Shown here piece after piece: positions 22,434 to 32,755 of a stretch of 64,000 bases of DNA. The stretch's first letter is position 1, and each line of letters opens with the position of its first letter. The stretch is from the NCBI GenBank assembly GCA_003117195.1, contig BDSI01000038.1:186001-250000 (forward strand), written 5' to 3'. The notes beneath the pieces were generated by a model, which was given only the letters and a program-made list of their open reading frames with translations, was not told where the DNA came from and did not search any database. The translations under genes were made by a program, and so were the position numbers. Origin of the DNA: Eudorina sp. 2006-703-Eu-15 (lineage: Eukaryota; Chlorophyta; Chlorophyceae; Chlamydomonadales; Volvocaceae).

Positions 22434-25400
22434 ATGGAGGATGAACAAGCTGACGAGGTGCCGCAACCCGTTGGCGATGTGGCCGAGGAGGACGCAGCCG
22501 CGGTCGGGGCCTCCGCCGGTGTCGAACAGCCCCCTTCAGATGAGCTCGATGGCGACCCGCAGCAGCCGACGCGGCCGCTGCCGGACCCAGACCCGGAGCC
22601 AGACGCCGCGGCAGTCTCAGCGACAGAGGAAGAGCAGCTGGTAGGGGCTGCAGCTGAAGCTCCTGACGCACCAATGTCTCCATCAGGCGCTGGTGGTGAG
22701 GCACCACCATCACCACCACCACCAGAGGGCGCGGCGCTTGCCGTAGACGTTGCAGAGGGCGGCTCCGTTGCGGCCGCGATGACCGGCGACGAGAGGGCAG
22801 CAGACGGGCCTGGGGGTCGAGTCGCGGACACTACGGAGGAACCGGCAGAAGCTGATAACGACCAACGGACAGTACGGCAGGACGGAGATGCGGAACCGGA
22901 CGACGACCAACTAACAGTTCAACGGGAAGTTGTGGAACCTGACGACAACCAACCAACAGTACAGCAGGAAGGGGATATGGAATCTGACAACGAACAACCG
23001 GCAGTACAGCAGGAAGGAGATGCCGTGCAGACCGGAATGGGAGGGGTCGAAGCGGAGGGTTCAGCGCAGGCGGCGGCGGAGGACGCGGCGGCGGCAGCGG
23101 CGGAGGACGCGGCGGCGGCAGCGGCGGCGGAGGGCGCCACAGACGCGGCGCTTTGGAGCTCGCCAGCAGAGGGCGCATCCGGCCAGGAGCCGGGCGCGCC
23201 TGCCGATGCGGATGTCGGTGGTGCGGAGCAAGCTTCAAGCGATCCCGCCGAAAGCATAGCGCACTCGGATGGAGGACAGGAGGCCGAAGATGCTGGCCCC
23301 TTGGCGGGTGACGCGGCCCCGCTAGCCCCGCAACCGGACGACAGCTCCGGAACCGCAGCGTGCTCGCCGGAGCCCCCAGCCATTTCCGATCAAGAGCTGT
23401 TCCACGGCGTTTCCGTGGCGGGCGAGATCTTGCCGCCGCTGGCCGCAGTGGCCGGGACTGAGGACAGCACAGGACGGCCGGCAGCTCCGCCCGACGAGGC
23501 GGGGCGGGAAGGGGAGGGGGCTCGTGACCCGGAGGAAGGGGACGAGGTGCAGCAGGACGAGGAGAACGGGGACACGGAGCACGATGGGGAACGGGCGGAG
23601 GAGCAGGAAGAGAAGGAGGATCTGGAGCAAGAGGAGGGGCAAAAGGCGCTGGAGCAGATGGAGGCGGAGCAGGACGACGAAGAGGAGGAGCAGGGGGAGG
23701 AGCAGGAGGAGAACGAGGTCGGGGGCGGGCCGGCTGAGCTCGCATTCGGTGCGGCGCCCGCCGGAGCTCTGGATGGCTCCTGGGGGGACACCGCGGCGCC
23801 TCCTCCAGGGAGTCCTGATGCAACGGCCGGGGAGGACAGGGGAGCGGATCGTGCCGCCGCGGCCGCGAGCGGCGGGGCTGAAGCGCCGCCGGGCGACAGC
23901 GCCGCGGGGGAGCTGCGCTCGGACTCGGATCGTGCGGCGGACGGAACCGAGCCGCCAGGAATCGCGGATGAGCTGGACGAGGCAGCAGCAGCAGAGGATG
24001 CGGTGGAGGCACGCGGCGGGGCGGAGGCCGCCGCTGCCGTGCTCCTCGCGCCGGACGAGCAGCGGAGGCGTGACCCAGATGGACGAGCAGCCGAGGCAGC
24101 TCTGATGGGGAGCGGGTCTGAGGAGGAGGAGGGCGAGGGCGGACGGTGGGAGGCCGATGGGGTGGGCTCTGTGCCGCGCGATGGTTGGGAAGGTCAGGGT
24201 GGTGAGGACCAGGATGGGGCGCGGCTGGAGCCCCCGAGGGACTTCTCACGGCCTGGCAGCGGTCGGGGTGAGGTGGCGCCGGCGGCGGCGGCCTCCCGGC
24301 GGACTGGACGAGCAGCAGCAGAGGCGGCGGCGGCGGCCGCCCTGCGGGTCGGGGGCACCTTCCAATCAGGGGAAGAAGAAGAAGAGGAGCAAGAGGTGGA
24401 CAAGGAGGACGAGGAGCAAGAGGCGGACACGGCGGACGAGGAGGAAGAGACGGACGAGGAGGAAGAGGAGGAAAGGGAGGAAGAGGAGGGCAGCGCCGAG
24501 GCGGCCAGTCCATCCAGCGTGGTGCGATCCCCCGAGGCCGCACCTGCCGCCGTTGCTCCCAGTCCCGACGGGTCACGTGGCGGGCAGAGTCGGCCACGTC
24601 CGGATGCGTCAAAGCCGCACACTGTGGCCTCGGCGGCGGTGGCGGCGGCGCCAGCGGCAGTCCCTCGCGCGGGACCGGCGGCGGCTAAGCCTCCCGCGAC
24701 GGCAGTCACGTCTGCGGCCCCGCACGCGGCCCCCCGTCGCGGCGCGTTCCCGTCCGCGTCGCCCTCAGCCGCAGCAAAGGTACGGTCCGCCAAGCCGCCC
24801 CCGCTGGTCGTCTCTTCCGCGCCCACGCCCGCCACCCGCAAACCCGCCGCCGCGTCGGCGGCCGCGGCGGCCGCCGGCCCGACGCCGCCGCGCGCCGCTG
24901 CTGCCCGAGCCCCTTCCAAGGCTTGCAGCGCTGTGGGGCTTCCTTCGGAGCCGTCGCGTCGGGGCAGGTCCAGTCTGCCGCCGCCGCCACCGGCGGCGGC
25001 GGCAGCTGGGGCGGCGGCGGCTGCGGGGGCGGCGGCTGGGGCGGCAGCGGCTAGGATGGGAGCGGCTCACGCACATACGCGCACGGCGGCGACGGCGGCG
25101 TCAAAGACGGCGGCCCCGGCAGTGGGACCGAGGTCGCTGGAGGCCGGGAGCCGGTCTAAGGAGGTGGACGCTGCCGCGTCTGCGGGTGGAAATGAGGACA
25201 GCCCGGGGAAATCAGGGGGGGGTGAGTGCCGCTGAACCGGAGGAAGACTGCGGGACCTGTGGCGGGAAATCGAGGCGGGGGTAAGATGGAGCGATTTCGA
25301 TGGAGCATATCTGGGGCCGGTTGGCGGATACGGAGGCGGCCTCCCGAAGGAGCCTGCGAGGAGGCAACCCGGGGAGGGGAGGGTATAGGAAATTGGTAGA

Positions 25401-28002
25401 CAATTTCAAACTGCGCTGCTGCCAGAGGGGAGGGGAGGGGTGTCCAGGATACGTCATGATCGGGCCGGGCCGGGCTGCAGCAGTCGGCTCGCCCCGCCAG
25501 GTGCGCACTTTGTTACCCCGCGCCGCGCAAGCCTGCCCTGCCGTGCACGTTCGCCTTCCGCTCCTGCCAGCTCCGCGTCTCAATGCGGCGCCGCTTACCG
25601 TGCCGCCTTTGAGTACGGCACCGCCCCCCTCGTCGCCGCCTCGCGGGTTTTTCGGTCGCCCCCAGGCGCAGGCGCACCCGTGCAGAAGCGCTCGGGACCC
25701 GAGCCCCCGAAGTCCCAACCGCACGACCCGCAACACGCCGCCAAACCCAAGAGCTACGCGAAGCTGTACACGGACCGCAGCGTTGAGGTCCCGCAGCAAG
25801 AGCTGCATGCGGCGGCGGGGGCTCGCCGACCCAGCCAGCTGGACCAGCCCCCGTCCCCGACGTCGCCGGCGGCGGCGGCGGTGGCGACGCCGCCGTACGG
25901 TATTCGGAATGGTGTGTCAGTCTCGGCGGGACCGTCGCCGCGGTCGGCTGCAGCGGCTGCGAAGCAGAAGGGGACGCCGCCGCGGCGCGGCGGCAGCGCC
26001 GCCGCCGCCGCCGGCGACGTGCGGCCGCGGCCGCGCATGCCGTGGGTGGAGACAGGCGACGACGGGCCCGACTTGATGGCCCAGGTGGAAGCGGAGGCGC
26101 TGCAAATGGGTCTCAACATACGCGCACGAGGCGACAGCGGCGGCGCGGGGTCGCGCGGCGGCCCGGCACCGGGGTCCGGCGGGCCGGGGGCGACGGATCC
26201 GGACGGGGCGGGGCCAACCGAGGAGGATATGGAGGAGGAACCCCTGGAGGCGATTATGGCGTTGGGCAGGCGGCCGTCTGAGATCGCGGAGCTGTTGCTG
26301 GGGCCCGTGGTGGCGTCGGTGAGGGACGCTGTCGGCGGCGGCGGCGGCGGGTACGGCATCAGCGGCGGCGGCGATGATAAGGAAGCGGCGCGGCGGCGGA
26401 AGCAGGAGCGGAAGGAGCGCAAGCGGGAGTTGCAGCGGGAGCAGAAGCGGCAGCAGCGACAGCGGCGGCGGGCACTGATGGGCCTGGATCCGTACGGCGG
26501 CGACGACGAGGATAGCGGAGAGGAGTCCGGAGCCATGTCCTCGGCGTCTTCTTCCTCCGCCGGCAGTCGCAGGTCCGGGGCCGGTGGTAGCGACAGCGGC
26601 AGCTTGCCGTACGCGGGGAGCCGCGGCAGCCGCACCGGCATGGACGGTCTCGACGGCGGCGAGATTCGAACCGCGGACGCGCGGGCGCTGCTGCTGCTCA
26701 GCGCCGGCGACGCCGCCGGTAAGGCAACTTGCGGCGCCGCCAGCAGCGGCGGCGGCGGCGGCGGAAGCACCGACGACGATTTCGGTCTGTCTGCTCTGCC
26801 GTACAACGGCGACGTCGACGGGGAAACGCAGGGGCGCATCTTGACCTCCGCCGGCGCCGCAGCGGCGCTGAGTTTGCTGTTCGGCCCGGGGCCGGACCAT
26901 CCGCCCGAGCCGCGGCCGCAATCCGACGTATACAGTACGGCAAATCGCGGTAGCTCCGCTTACGTTCCGAGCTATCTCCTGGACACGCCGCCTGCTGCGC
27001 CCCGCAGATCCGACGGAATGACCTTCCAGCCGCGACCCGGCAGCGACTACGCCCCCAGCCTCGCCCCAACATTGACAAACTCCGACAGCTCCACGCTGCC
27101 TCGTACGGCAGACGCCGCCGGCGACATGATGCTGACGGCGCCGCCGTCGGGCTCGGCGGCGTCGCACCGCGACAGCGCCGCCAGCGCCGCAGCCGCAGGC
27201 GGCGGCGGCGGCCGGATGGCGACGCCGCCGGCGGAGTACGACGGCGAGGACGACGCGGAGCAGTTTCTGGCGGCGCGCGACCAGCGAAGCCGCAAGATCG
27301 CTGAGCAGCTGGCGGCGCTTCAAGAGGAGAGCCGGCTGTTGCAGCAGCAGAGCCTGCTGCTCCAGGAGCGCACCCGGGAGATCGGCCGCAGCGTGGGGCT
27401 CCCCACCCCGCCGCAGTTCCACAGAGCGCCCCCCAAGCCCGACGCGGTCACGCACCTGCCGCCCGTCGCCGAGGCGGACGACGCCGTCGGTGAGCCCGCT
27501 GACGGCGGCCTGCCGCCGCACTGGGCGGTGTCGCCGGCCAAGGTGGCCGGCCTAGGTAGCAAAGGGGGAGCGGCGGCGGCGGCGTCACCGGAGATGGGCG
27601 TGGTGGTGGACCCGACTGGGACGCTGGATTCCCGAGACGGCGGCCTCGACGTCGACGTCGACGTGGACGGCTTGGTCTCGGCGTCGATGCGGCGGCCTGA
27701 TCCCGCGCCCATCACCTGGGCGCTTCCCAACCGGAATGCCCGTGGCCCGGTGGCGGCGGCGCCGGTCCGCGCACCCTCGCCCCCGCGCGCCTTTCCGTCG
27801 CCGCCCAAAGGCGCTCGACGCAATCACCCCCTGCAGGCGCAAGCCCAGGCGGAGATGCAACGCACGGGAAGCTCGTCCAGTCTGACGGACTCGTTGCTGC
27901 CTCGATGGGCCGAGCAAGTGGAGTCGCCGGTCATGACGCCCGTGCACCGCCAGCTGGGCCCGGTGCGGCCGCCCGTCCAGGCGCGACGAATACTGGCACC
28001 CA

Positions 28003-28033
<31 letters not shown>

Positions 28034-30145
28034 GCCGCCACCGCCGCCGGCGTCCCTGCTGCAGCATGTGCTCAAACCCCGCGCCGTTGGCGGCGCTGGT
28101 TCTCGGACCGTGGCCTGCGGGGGCCCGGCGGCGGCGCCGGCGGCGCCGGGCGCGCCGCACGGCTATCCGCATCCACATACGCACGCGCCGCCGCCTCCAC
28201 AGCCGATCGCACAGCTGCAACCCATGCGCCAGCAACAAATGCAGCAACAGCTGCCACAGCAGCAGCAGCTACTGGAGCCATACCCGGCCGCATATCCCTA
28301 CCCGCCCGCTATGGCACTCAGCCAGCCGCCCATGCCGCCGGAATGGGTCAACGGGGCCCCGATCGGGCTGCAGCAGCAGCAGCAGCAGCCGTTGTCAGTT
28401 CCCCATTCGGGGATGCCGCCAACGCATCCTGGCGTAGCCCCGGCAGCGGCTCCACCGTCGCAAGCAGCCGCTGCAGCCCATGGCTCCGCAGCCAAGCGAG
28501 CTGCCCCGAGCAACAAGGCGGCTGCGCGCCCTCCTAAGCTGCCCAAAGCCCCTATTTCGTCCAGCGACGGGGCGGCCGCTCCGGCGCCGAACGGGCTGAC
28601 GTCGGCTGCCAATCGGGTCGGTGGTGGGGACCGGACCGAAGGCAGCTACGCGGGCTTTCAGAACCCGGCCACCTTTGAAATGTTGCCGCTGTGGATGCCG
28701 GGCGCCGCACCGGGGTTGGCGATGGCGATGCCGCAGCCGGGTATGCCGCCGATGCTGCCGCAGTCGCTGCAGGCACTGGCCTCCGGTGAGTCGATCGGGC
28801 GGCTGGATGGCCAGCGGTTGTCTTCCTATCAGTAGGCTTTGTTGCGCGCTGCCGTCGGGTATTGCCGTTACTACTACGCACGCGCTGTGCAGCATGTACA
28901 TTGTGCCGTGCGTGCGTGCGTTGTTCTTTTTCATCCGTCACACAATGCTGTGGCACAATGTTCGACAGCTGTTACGCCACCGCCGCCGTGCACCGCCATC
29001 CCAACGCAAACCTCGGTCCCCAGCCTGGCCCGTTGGTCTGGTCGGGCGTCGTTCAGGGGTCGCTCAGTCTGATCCCCCGAACCATGGAACCCTTGCCGCT
29101 GGTCACTTACGGTCCTACAGGTCCAATGATGTTTCCTCCAGCCGGGGTGCTCGAGCCGACGGGACCATGGATGGCCGGAGCGTTGGGCCCTGGTGTGCCA
29201 CCCGGCCGGATGGGCCCCGCAGCGGCCGCCGCCGGCGGCGGCGGTGGCGGCGTCATCCCCAACGCAGCGAAGGCGCGCAGCGCCAGCCCTAGCCACGCCC
29301 GATATCAGCCAGGTGGCGGTGCCGGTGAGGGACGCGCCGCGCGGGGGGCGGCGCTGCCGCCGCCGCAGTCCGAGGACCCGTCAGCGTTCGGCTCCCCGAT
29401 GCCGTACGGCCTGGCAGGGCCACCGATGGCCTTCGTTGGGCCAACGGGGCTCATGAGCTTCAACGGCGCAGGCCCCGGCAACGGAATGCCACCCTGGATG
29501 ATGGGAGGTGGCATGGGCGGTGGTGGCGCCGTCGGGGGCCTCCAGCATCCGTTCATGAATGGCGGCGGCGGGGGAGGAAATAAGCAGCAGCGCGTGGAGC
29601 GTTATCAGGATGAGGGCCTGCTGCCGCCAGTGAAGTTGCAGCCGGGAAAGGGCAAGATGAGTCGAAGCGCGCCGCCTGCCGGCCATGCAGGGCCTTCGGG
29701 TGTTTCGAAGTCGGCCGCGGAGGCGGGAACCGGTGATGGCATTGACGTGGCAATGTTCCCACAGCAGCCACTGACGATGGCGGGCTTTGAAGGCTTCGGC
29801 ATCGGACCGGCGGTGGCTTGGCCAGCGCCCTCTATCAACGGTTCCCATGAGATTTACGGAACGGCCGCGATGCCCGCGCCTGGGCCGCAGTACGGCATGT
29901 TTGGACTTGGAGCGGGGGCACAGGGCATGGCCGGGGGAGGTTTTAGTGCTGAGGCGGAGGCTATGGCGCAGAGGGCGAACGCAATACAACAGCAGCAGAT
30001 GGAGCGATACCAGGAGCTGGAGGGCAGTGTAGTGAATAAGCTGGACCGACAGCAGCAGCAACGGCTGCAACAGCTCCAGCACGGAAAGGCACGGGACAGG
30101 CGACGGAACTCGCAAGACGGTCGGCCAGTATTTCGGCTATTTTAA
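22434..30145 (+). CDS. Giant acidic, low-complexity protein of unknown function
   Basis: Three exons: 22434-25221, 25666-28785 and 29121-30145, about 2310 residues. Both introns are phase 1 with GTGAGT donors, and the reading frame joins exactly. The first ~680 residues are strongly acidic (Glu/Asp runs near 24365-24490) and hold four imperfect copies of a 14-15-residue unit with the core DDNQPTVQQEGD (DNA about 22845-23030). An Ala/Pro/Ser-rich basic stretch follows. Exon 2 has a basic helix (RRRKQERKERKRELQREQKR) and a short coiled coil (EQLAALQEESRLLQQQSLLL), then Pro/Gln-rich sequence. Exon 3 is Gly/Met/Pro-rich and ends in a Gln-rich helix. There is no membrane segment or catalytic motif. 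The charge pattern suggests a scaffold or nuclear protein, but function is unknown. Introns cover the only stops between the three long frames, so I treat them as one gene. Confidence 0.72.
25381..25415 (+). repeat. 35-nt hairpin-bearing element, copy 2 (intron 25222-25665)
   Basis: Near-identical to 16220-16254. Here the core GAAATTG / CAATTTC forms a perfect 7-bp stem around the loop GTAGA. Confidence 0.85.
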
Positions 30146-30191
30146 TGTATCATCCGACGTGAATTCATGTGGATCGATCACTTTGTATGGG

Positions 30192-30196
30192 TGTAA
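30192..30196 (+). terminator. Poly(A) signal TGTAA of the giant protein gene
   Basis: TGTAA lies 47 bases after the stop codon at 30145, on the sense strand. This is the usual volvocine poly(A) signal and no other copy is nearby. Confidence 0.6.
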
Positions 30197-30358
30197 GTGA
30201 GGTTCGGCCACTATGACCGATGAAGAACTACCAAACTTGTGGACGAGTTGAGTTGGGGGGTCATGGCGAAAGGGGGCATGGCTTACCTGTGTGATTGATC
30301 AGTCTAATGGCTTGTCTGTGTATGGACGCGCACCTAAGACATGGAGGCCTCTGACGGT

Positions 30359-30374
30359 GGTGTTGAAAAACACC
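30359..30374 (-). terminator. Histone mRNA 3' stem-loop
   Basis: On the minus strand the sequence reads GGTGTT, loop TTTC, AACACC, followed by ACC: a perfect 6-bp stem with a 4-base loop, the standard shape of the replication-dependent histone 3' end. It lies about 115 bases downstream of the H1 stop codon. The A-rich lead (AAAAAATC) before the stem also fits. Confidence 0.88.
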
Positions 30375-30488
30375 GATTTTTTAAAGTGGTATCTCAAACA
30401 CCAGAGAAACGCAGACAGTTGTTGGAGTCGTGACGTCGAAGACACGAAGAGGTCAAGCAGAGCCCCGACGCCGCGCCATCCGTGCCGC

Positions 30489-31643
30489 TCACTTCTTGCC
30501 CTTGGCCTTGCCCTCCTTGGCCTTCGGGGTTGCCTTCTTTGGGGCAGCCTTCGGTGCAGCCTTCTTGGGCGCAGCAGCCTTCTTGCTGGGGGTGGCCTTC
30601 TTGGGCGCAGCGGCCTTCTTAGGCTCGGCCTTCTTCTTGTCGGCCGACTTGGGCGTCTTCGGCTTGGCGTCCTTCTTCTTCTCCGCCTTCTTCTTGTCAG
30701 CGGACTTCAGGGTTGCCGCCTTCTTCTCCGCCTTCTTCTCGACCTTCTTCTCCGACTTCTTCTCGGCCTTCTTCTTAGGCTTCTCCTCCTTCTTAGCGGC
30801 CTGTGAGAGGTAGGGTGGGGAGACGCCGTTGGAGGGTGCCAGAATTAAACCACACCACTGTTGAAGCGGCTTAAGCTTCTAACCCACCTTCTTGGTGGCC
30901 TCCGCCTTCTTGGGCTTAGACTCCGCCTTCTTGGGCTTGGAATCGCCGTCGGCCTTCGCCTTCTTAGGCGTCGATTTCTTAGCCTTCGCCTTCAGTGCCT
31001 GGAAGGGCGCAAATTTTACGGCATGGTTACTCACCGGCACGTTACGGCGAGGTACGATACACATCAAGCTCGGCAATTAACATCACGAACGTAGTGGAAG
31101 GGGTCAAATGCTTACGTCGCTGAGCTTGAAGGAGCCCTTGACCTTGATCAGTTTGCCGCTCTTGACGAAAGTCTTAACGACCTGGCTGAGCGTCTTAGCA
31201 AAGTTCTTGTCATGAATGTCCTTCCCATACTTGTTCTCGATGAACTTCTTCAAGGCGGGCAGCGACGAGCCGGTGCGCTCCTTGAGGGTGGTGATGGCGT
31301 CCTTGACCATCTGTTGAATTGCATAAACAATGTGTCGTTAGCGCATTCCGGGGACAACAATAGCAACTGCATAGTCATTGAAGTAGTTAGACTCAGGTAG
31401 TCGGTAGGCTCCATGTCTCGCTCAGATACTCACGTCAATGTATGGCGGGTGGGTGGGAGCAGCCTTGGGCTTCTTCTCCTTCGGCGCCTTCGGCTCCTTC
31501 GGTGCCTTGGGCTCCTTCGGAGGCTTAGGGGCCTTGGGCTCCTTCGGTGCCTTGGCCTTAGTAGCCTTGGCCTTGGGGGCCTCAGGGACAGGGGCCGGCT
31601 CGGCAGCCGGAGCAGCGACCGGGGCAACCTCAGTCTCCGACAT
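30489..31643 (-). CDS. H1: Linker histone H1
   Basis: Four exons on the minus strand: 31643-31434, 31310-31116, 30998-30888 and 30800-30489, giving 275 residues; all introns are phase 0 with GTGAGT, GTAAGC and GTGGGT donors. The N-terminal tail (MSETEVAPVAAPAAEPAPVP...) runs into Lys-Pro-Ala repeats such as KEPKAPKEPKAPKE. The globular winged-helix domain is about residues 65-135 (THPPYIDMVKDAI, SSLPALKKFIENKYG, FAKTLSQVVKTFVKSGKLIK). The long C-terminal tail is Lys/Ala/Pro, with repeated AEKK and PKKA. It binds linker DNA and compacts chromatin. The sequence is very close in style to Volvox H1. Introns plus a histone hairpin in the same gene is a combination rarely seen in animals but known in these algae. 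Confidence 0.97.
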
Positions 31644-32755
31644 ATTGTAGATATAAATGTCAAGTAATGGTAAGGAAAACGATAGTTTGATTGATCACTG
31701 AGTTACTGATCGCGTGCAAGATTGTCAAATTATAGGTTTCGCCGTTGACCCTGAGGCAGTTGGTCATGTACGATAGCCGTTGGACGAGATGACCCCTCTG
31801 ACCTGACGAACTGAGACATTGCTGGAGTGCTACCATTGACCATTTGAGTTAACAGTTCTGCCCGAATATTGCTCAATTCAGTAAGTCTGAAGGGTCCGGC
31901 TTGAAACAGGACAGCCGGTGCGCCATGGCGGGGACTTTTGCGAACATCGTACAACAAGGCCAAGCCCGTATCATTGAAACAATAGGGTATCTCGGGCGCA
32001 ATATAAATCTTCTCAAAGGAATTCCAAGCTGGGCGACTGAATCCTCGTTACACAAATCAGCAGATTATTCTGTGGTGCGACAAGCCATGCAGCATTAAAG
32101 GCATGCACCAATGCGAACGCCTAAGTCACGTGCATGCCTAATACAGATGTGGGTCAAAACTGGGTCATCCGGCTTGTTTGCTTGAACCGTGACGAACCCT
32201 GCAACCGAACCAAAGTCGATGGACAAACTCGTGCTAGCACAGCCATGATGAGCTGCATCTGAAGGCATTTGAAGATGCCTATCGCCTCAGCGGCCACGAG
32301 CGGCCGAACCCAACCCCTCAACCCTCCCTCCCCACCTCACGTCCGTATACTGTTAACGCCGCAAGGACACAATACCCCACGTATGCACGAAAAATGAGAA
32401 TTTTTGAGCTTGAGCGCACCAAAACAGCTCTGTGTCAGGATGATTTGTCTGCGCTTGCGATAAACAGATAACCCTCAGTCACGCAAGGATAACCCTCGGA
32501 TAACCCTCCGTCACGCAAGTACACGCTAACAACCCAAAACCCTCGACTGCCGCCTCCGCCGGGACTCCTCCGTTCTTTCGCAACAACAGTGCTGAAGTGG
32601 GTGTCGGTTGGGGTTTCTCTGGCCCGAGGTTTCGTTAGCTCACCCACCTCAGCACCGAAACCTGGATCCATGTGTCGACAACTCCGCACCGACACCCCAA
32701 ACAGCGATCGCTAATATTTGCATGCATATATTATAATGATTGCTGTCCTCTATAA
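31644..32755. promoter_or_regulatory. Divergent promoter region between H1 and the peptidase
   Basis: About 1.1 kb between two divergent start codons. A GATATAAATG segment at about 31650 reads TTTATATC for H1 and sits very near its ATG. An ATATTATAATG stretch lies about 25 bases before the peptidase ATG. Short direct repeats (GATAACCCTC with CGTCACGCAAG) occur near 32465-32520. No gene is seen. Confidence 0.5.

Noticed and set aside
22831..24612. 593-codon Pro/Arg-rich minus frame opposite the giant acidic exon
   Set aside because: Mirror of GC-rich, Glu/Ala-coding DNA; no domain and no splice continuation.
25917..27521. 534-codon Arg/Ala-rich minus frame
   Set aside because: Antisense shadow of exon 2 of the giant protein gene.
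32460..32520. Repeated AACCCTC motifs resembling telomere sequence
   Set aside because: Only a few irregular copies mixed with CGTCACGCAAG; not the green algal TTTTAGGG telomere unit.
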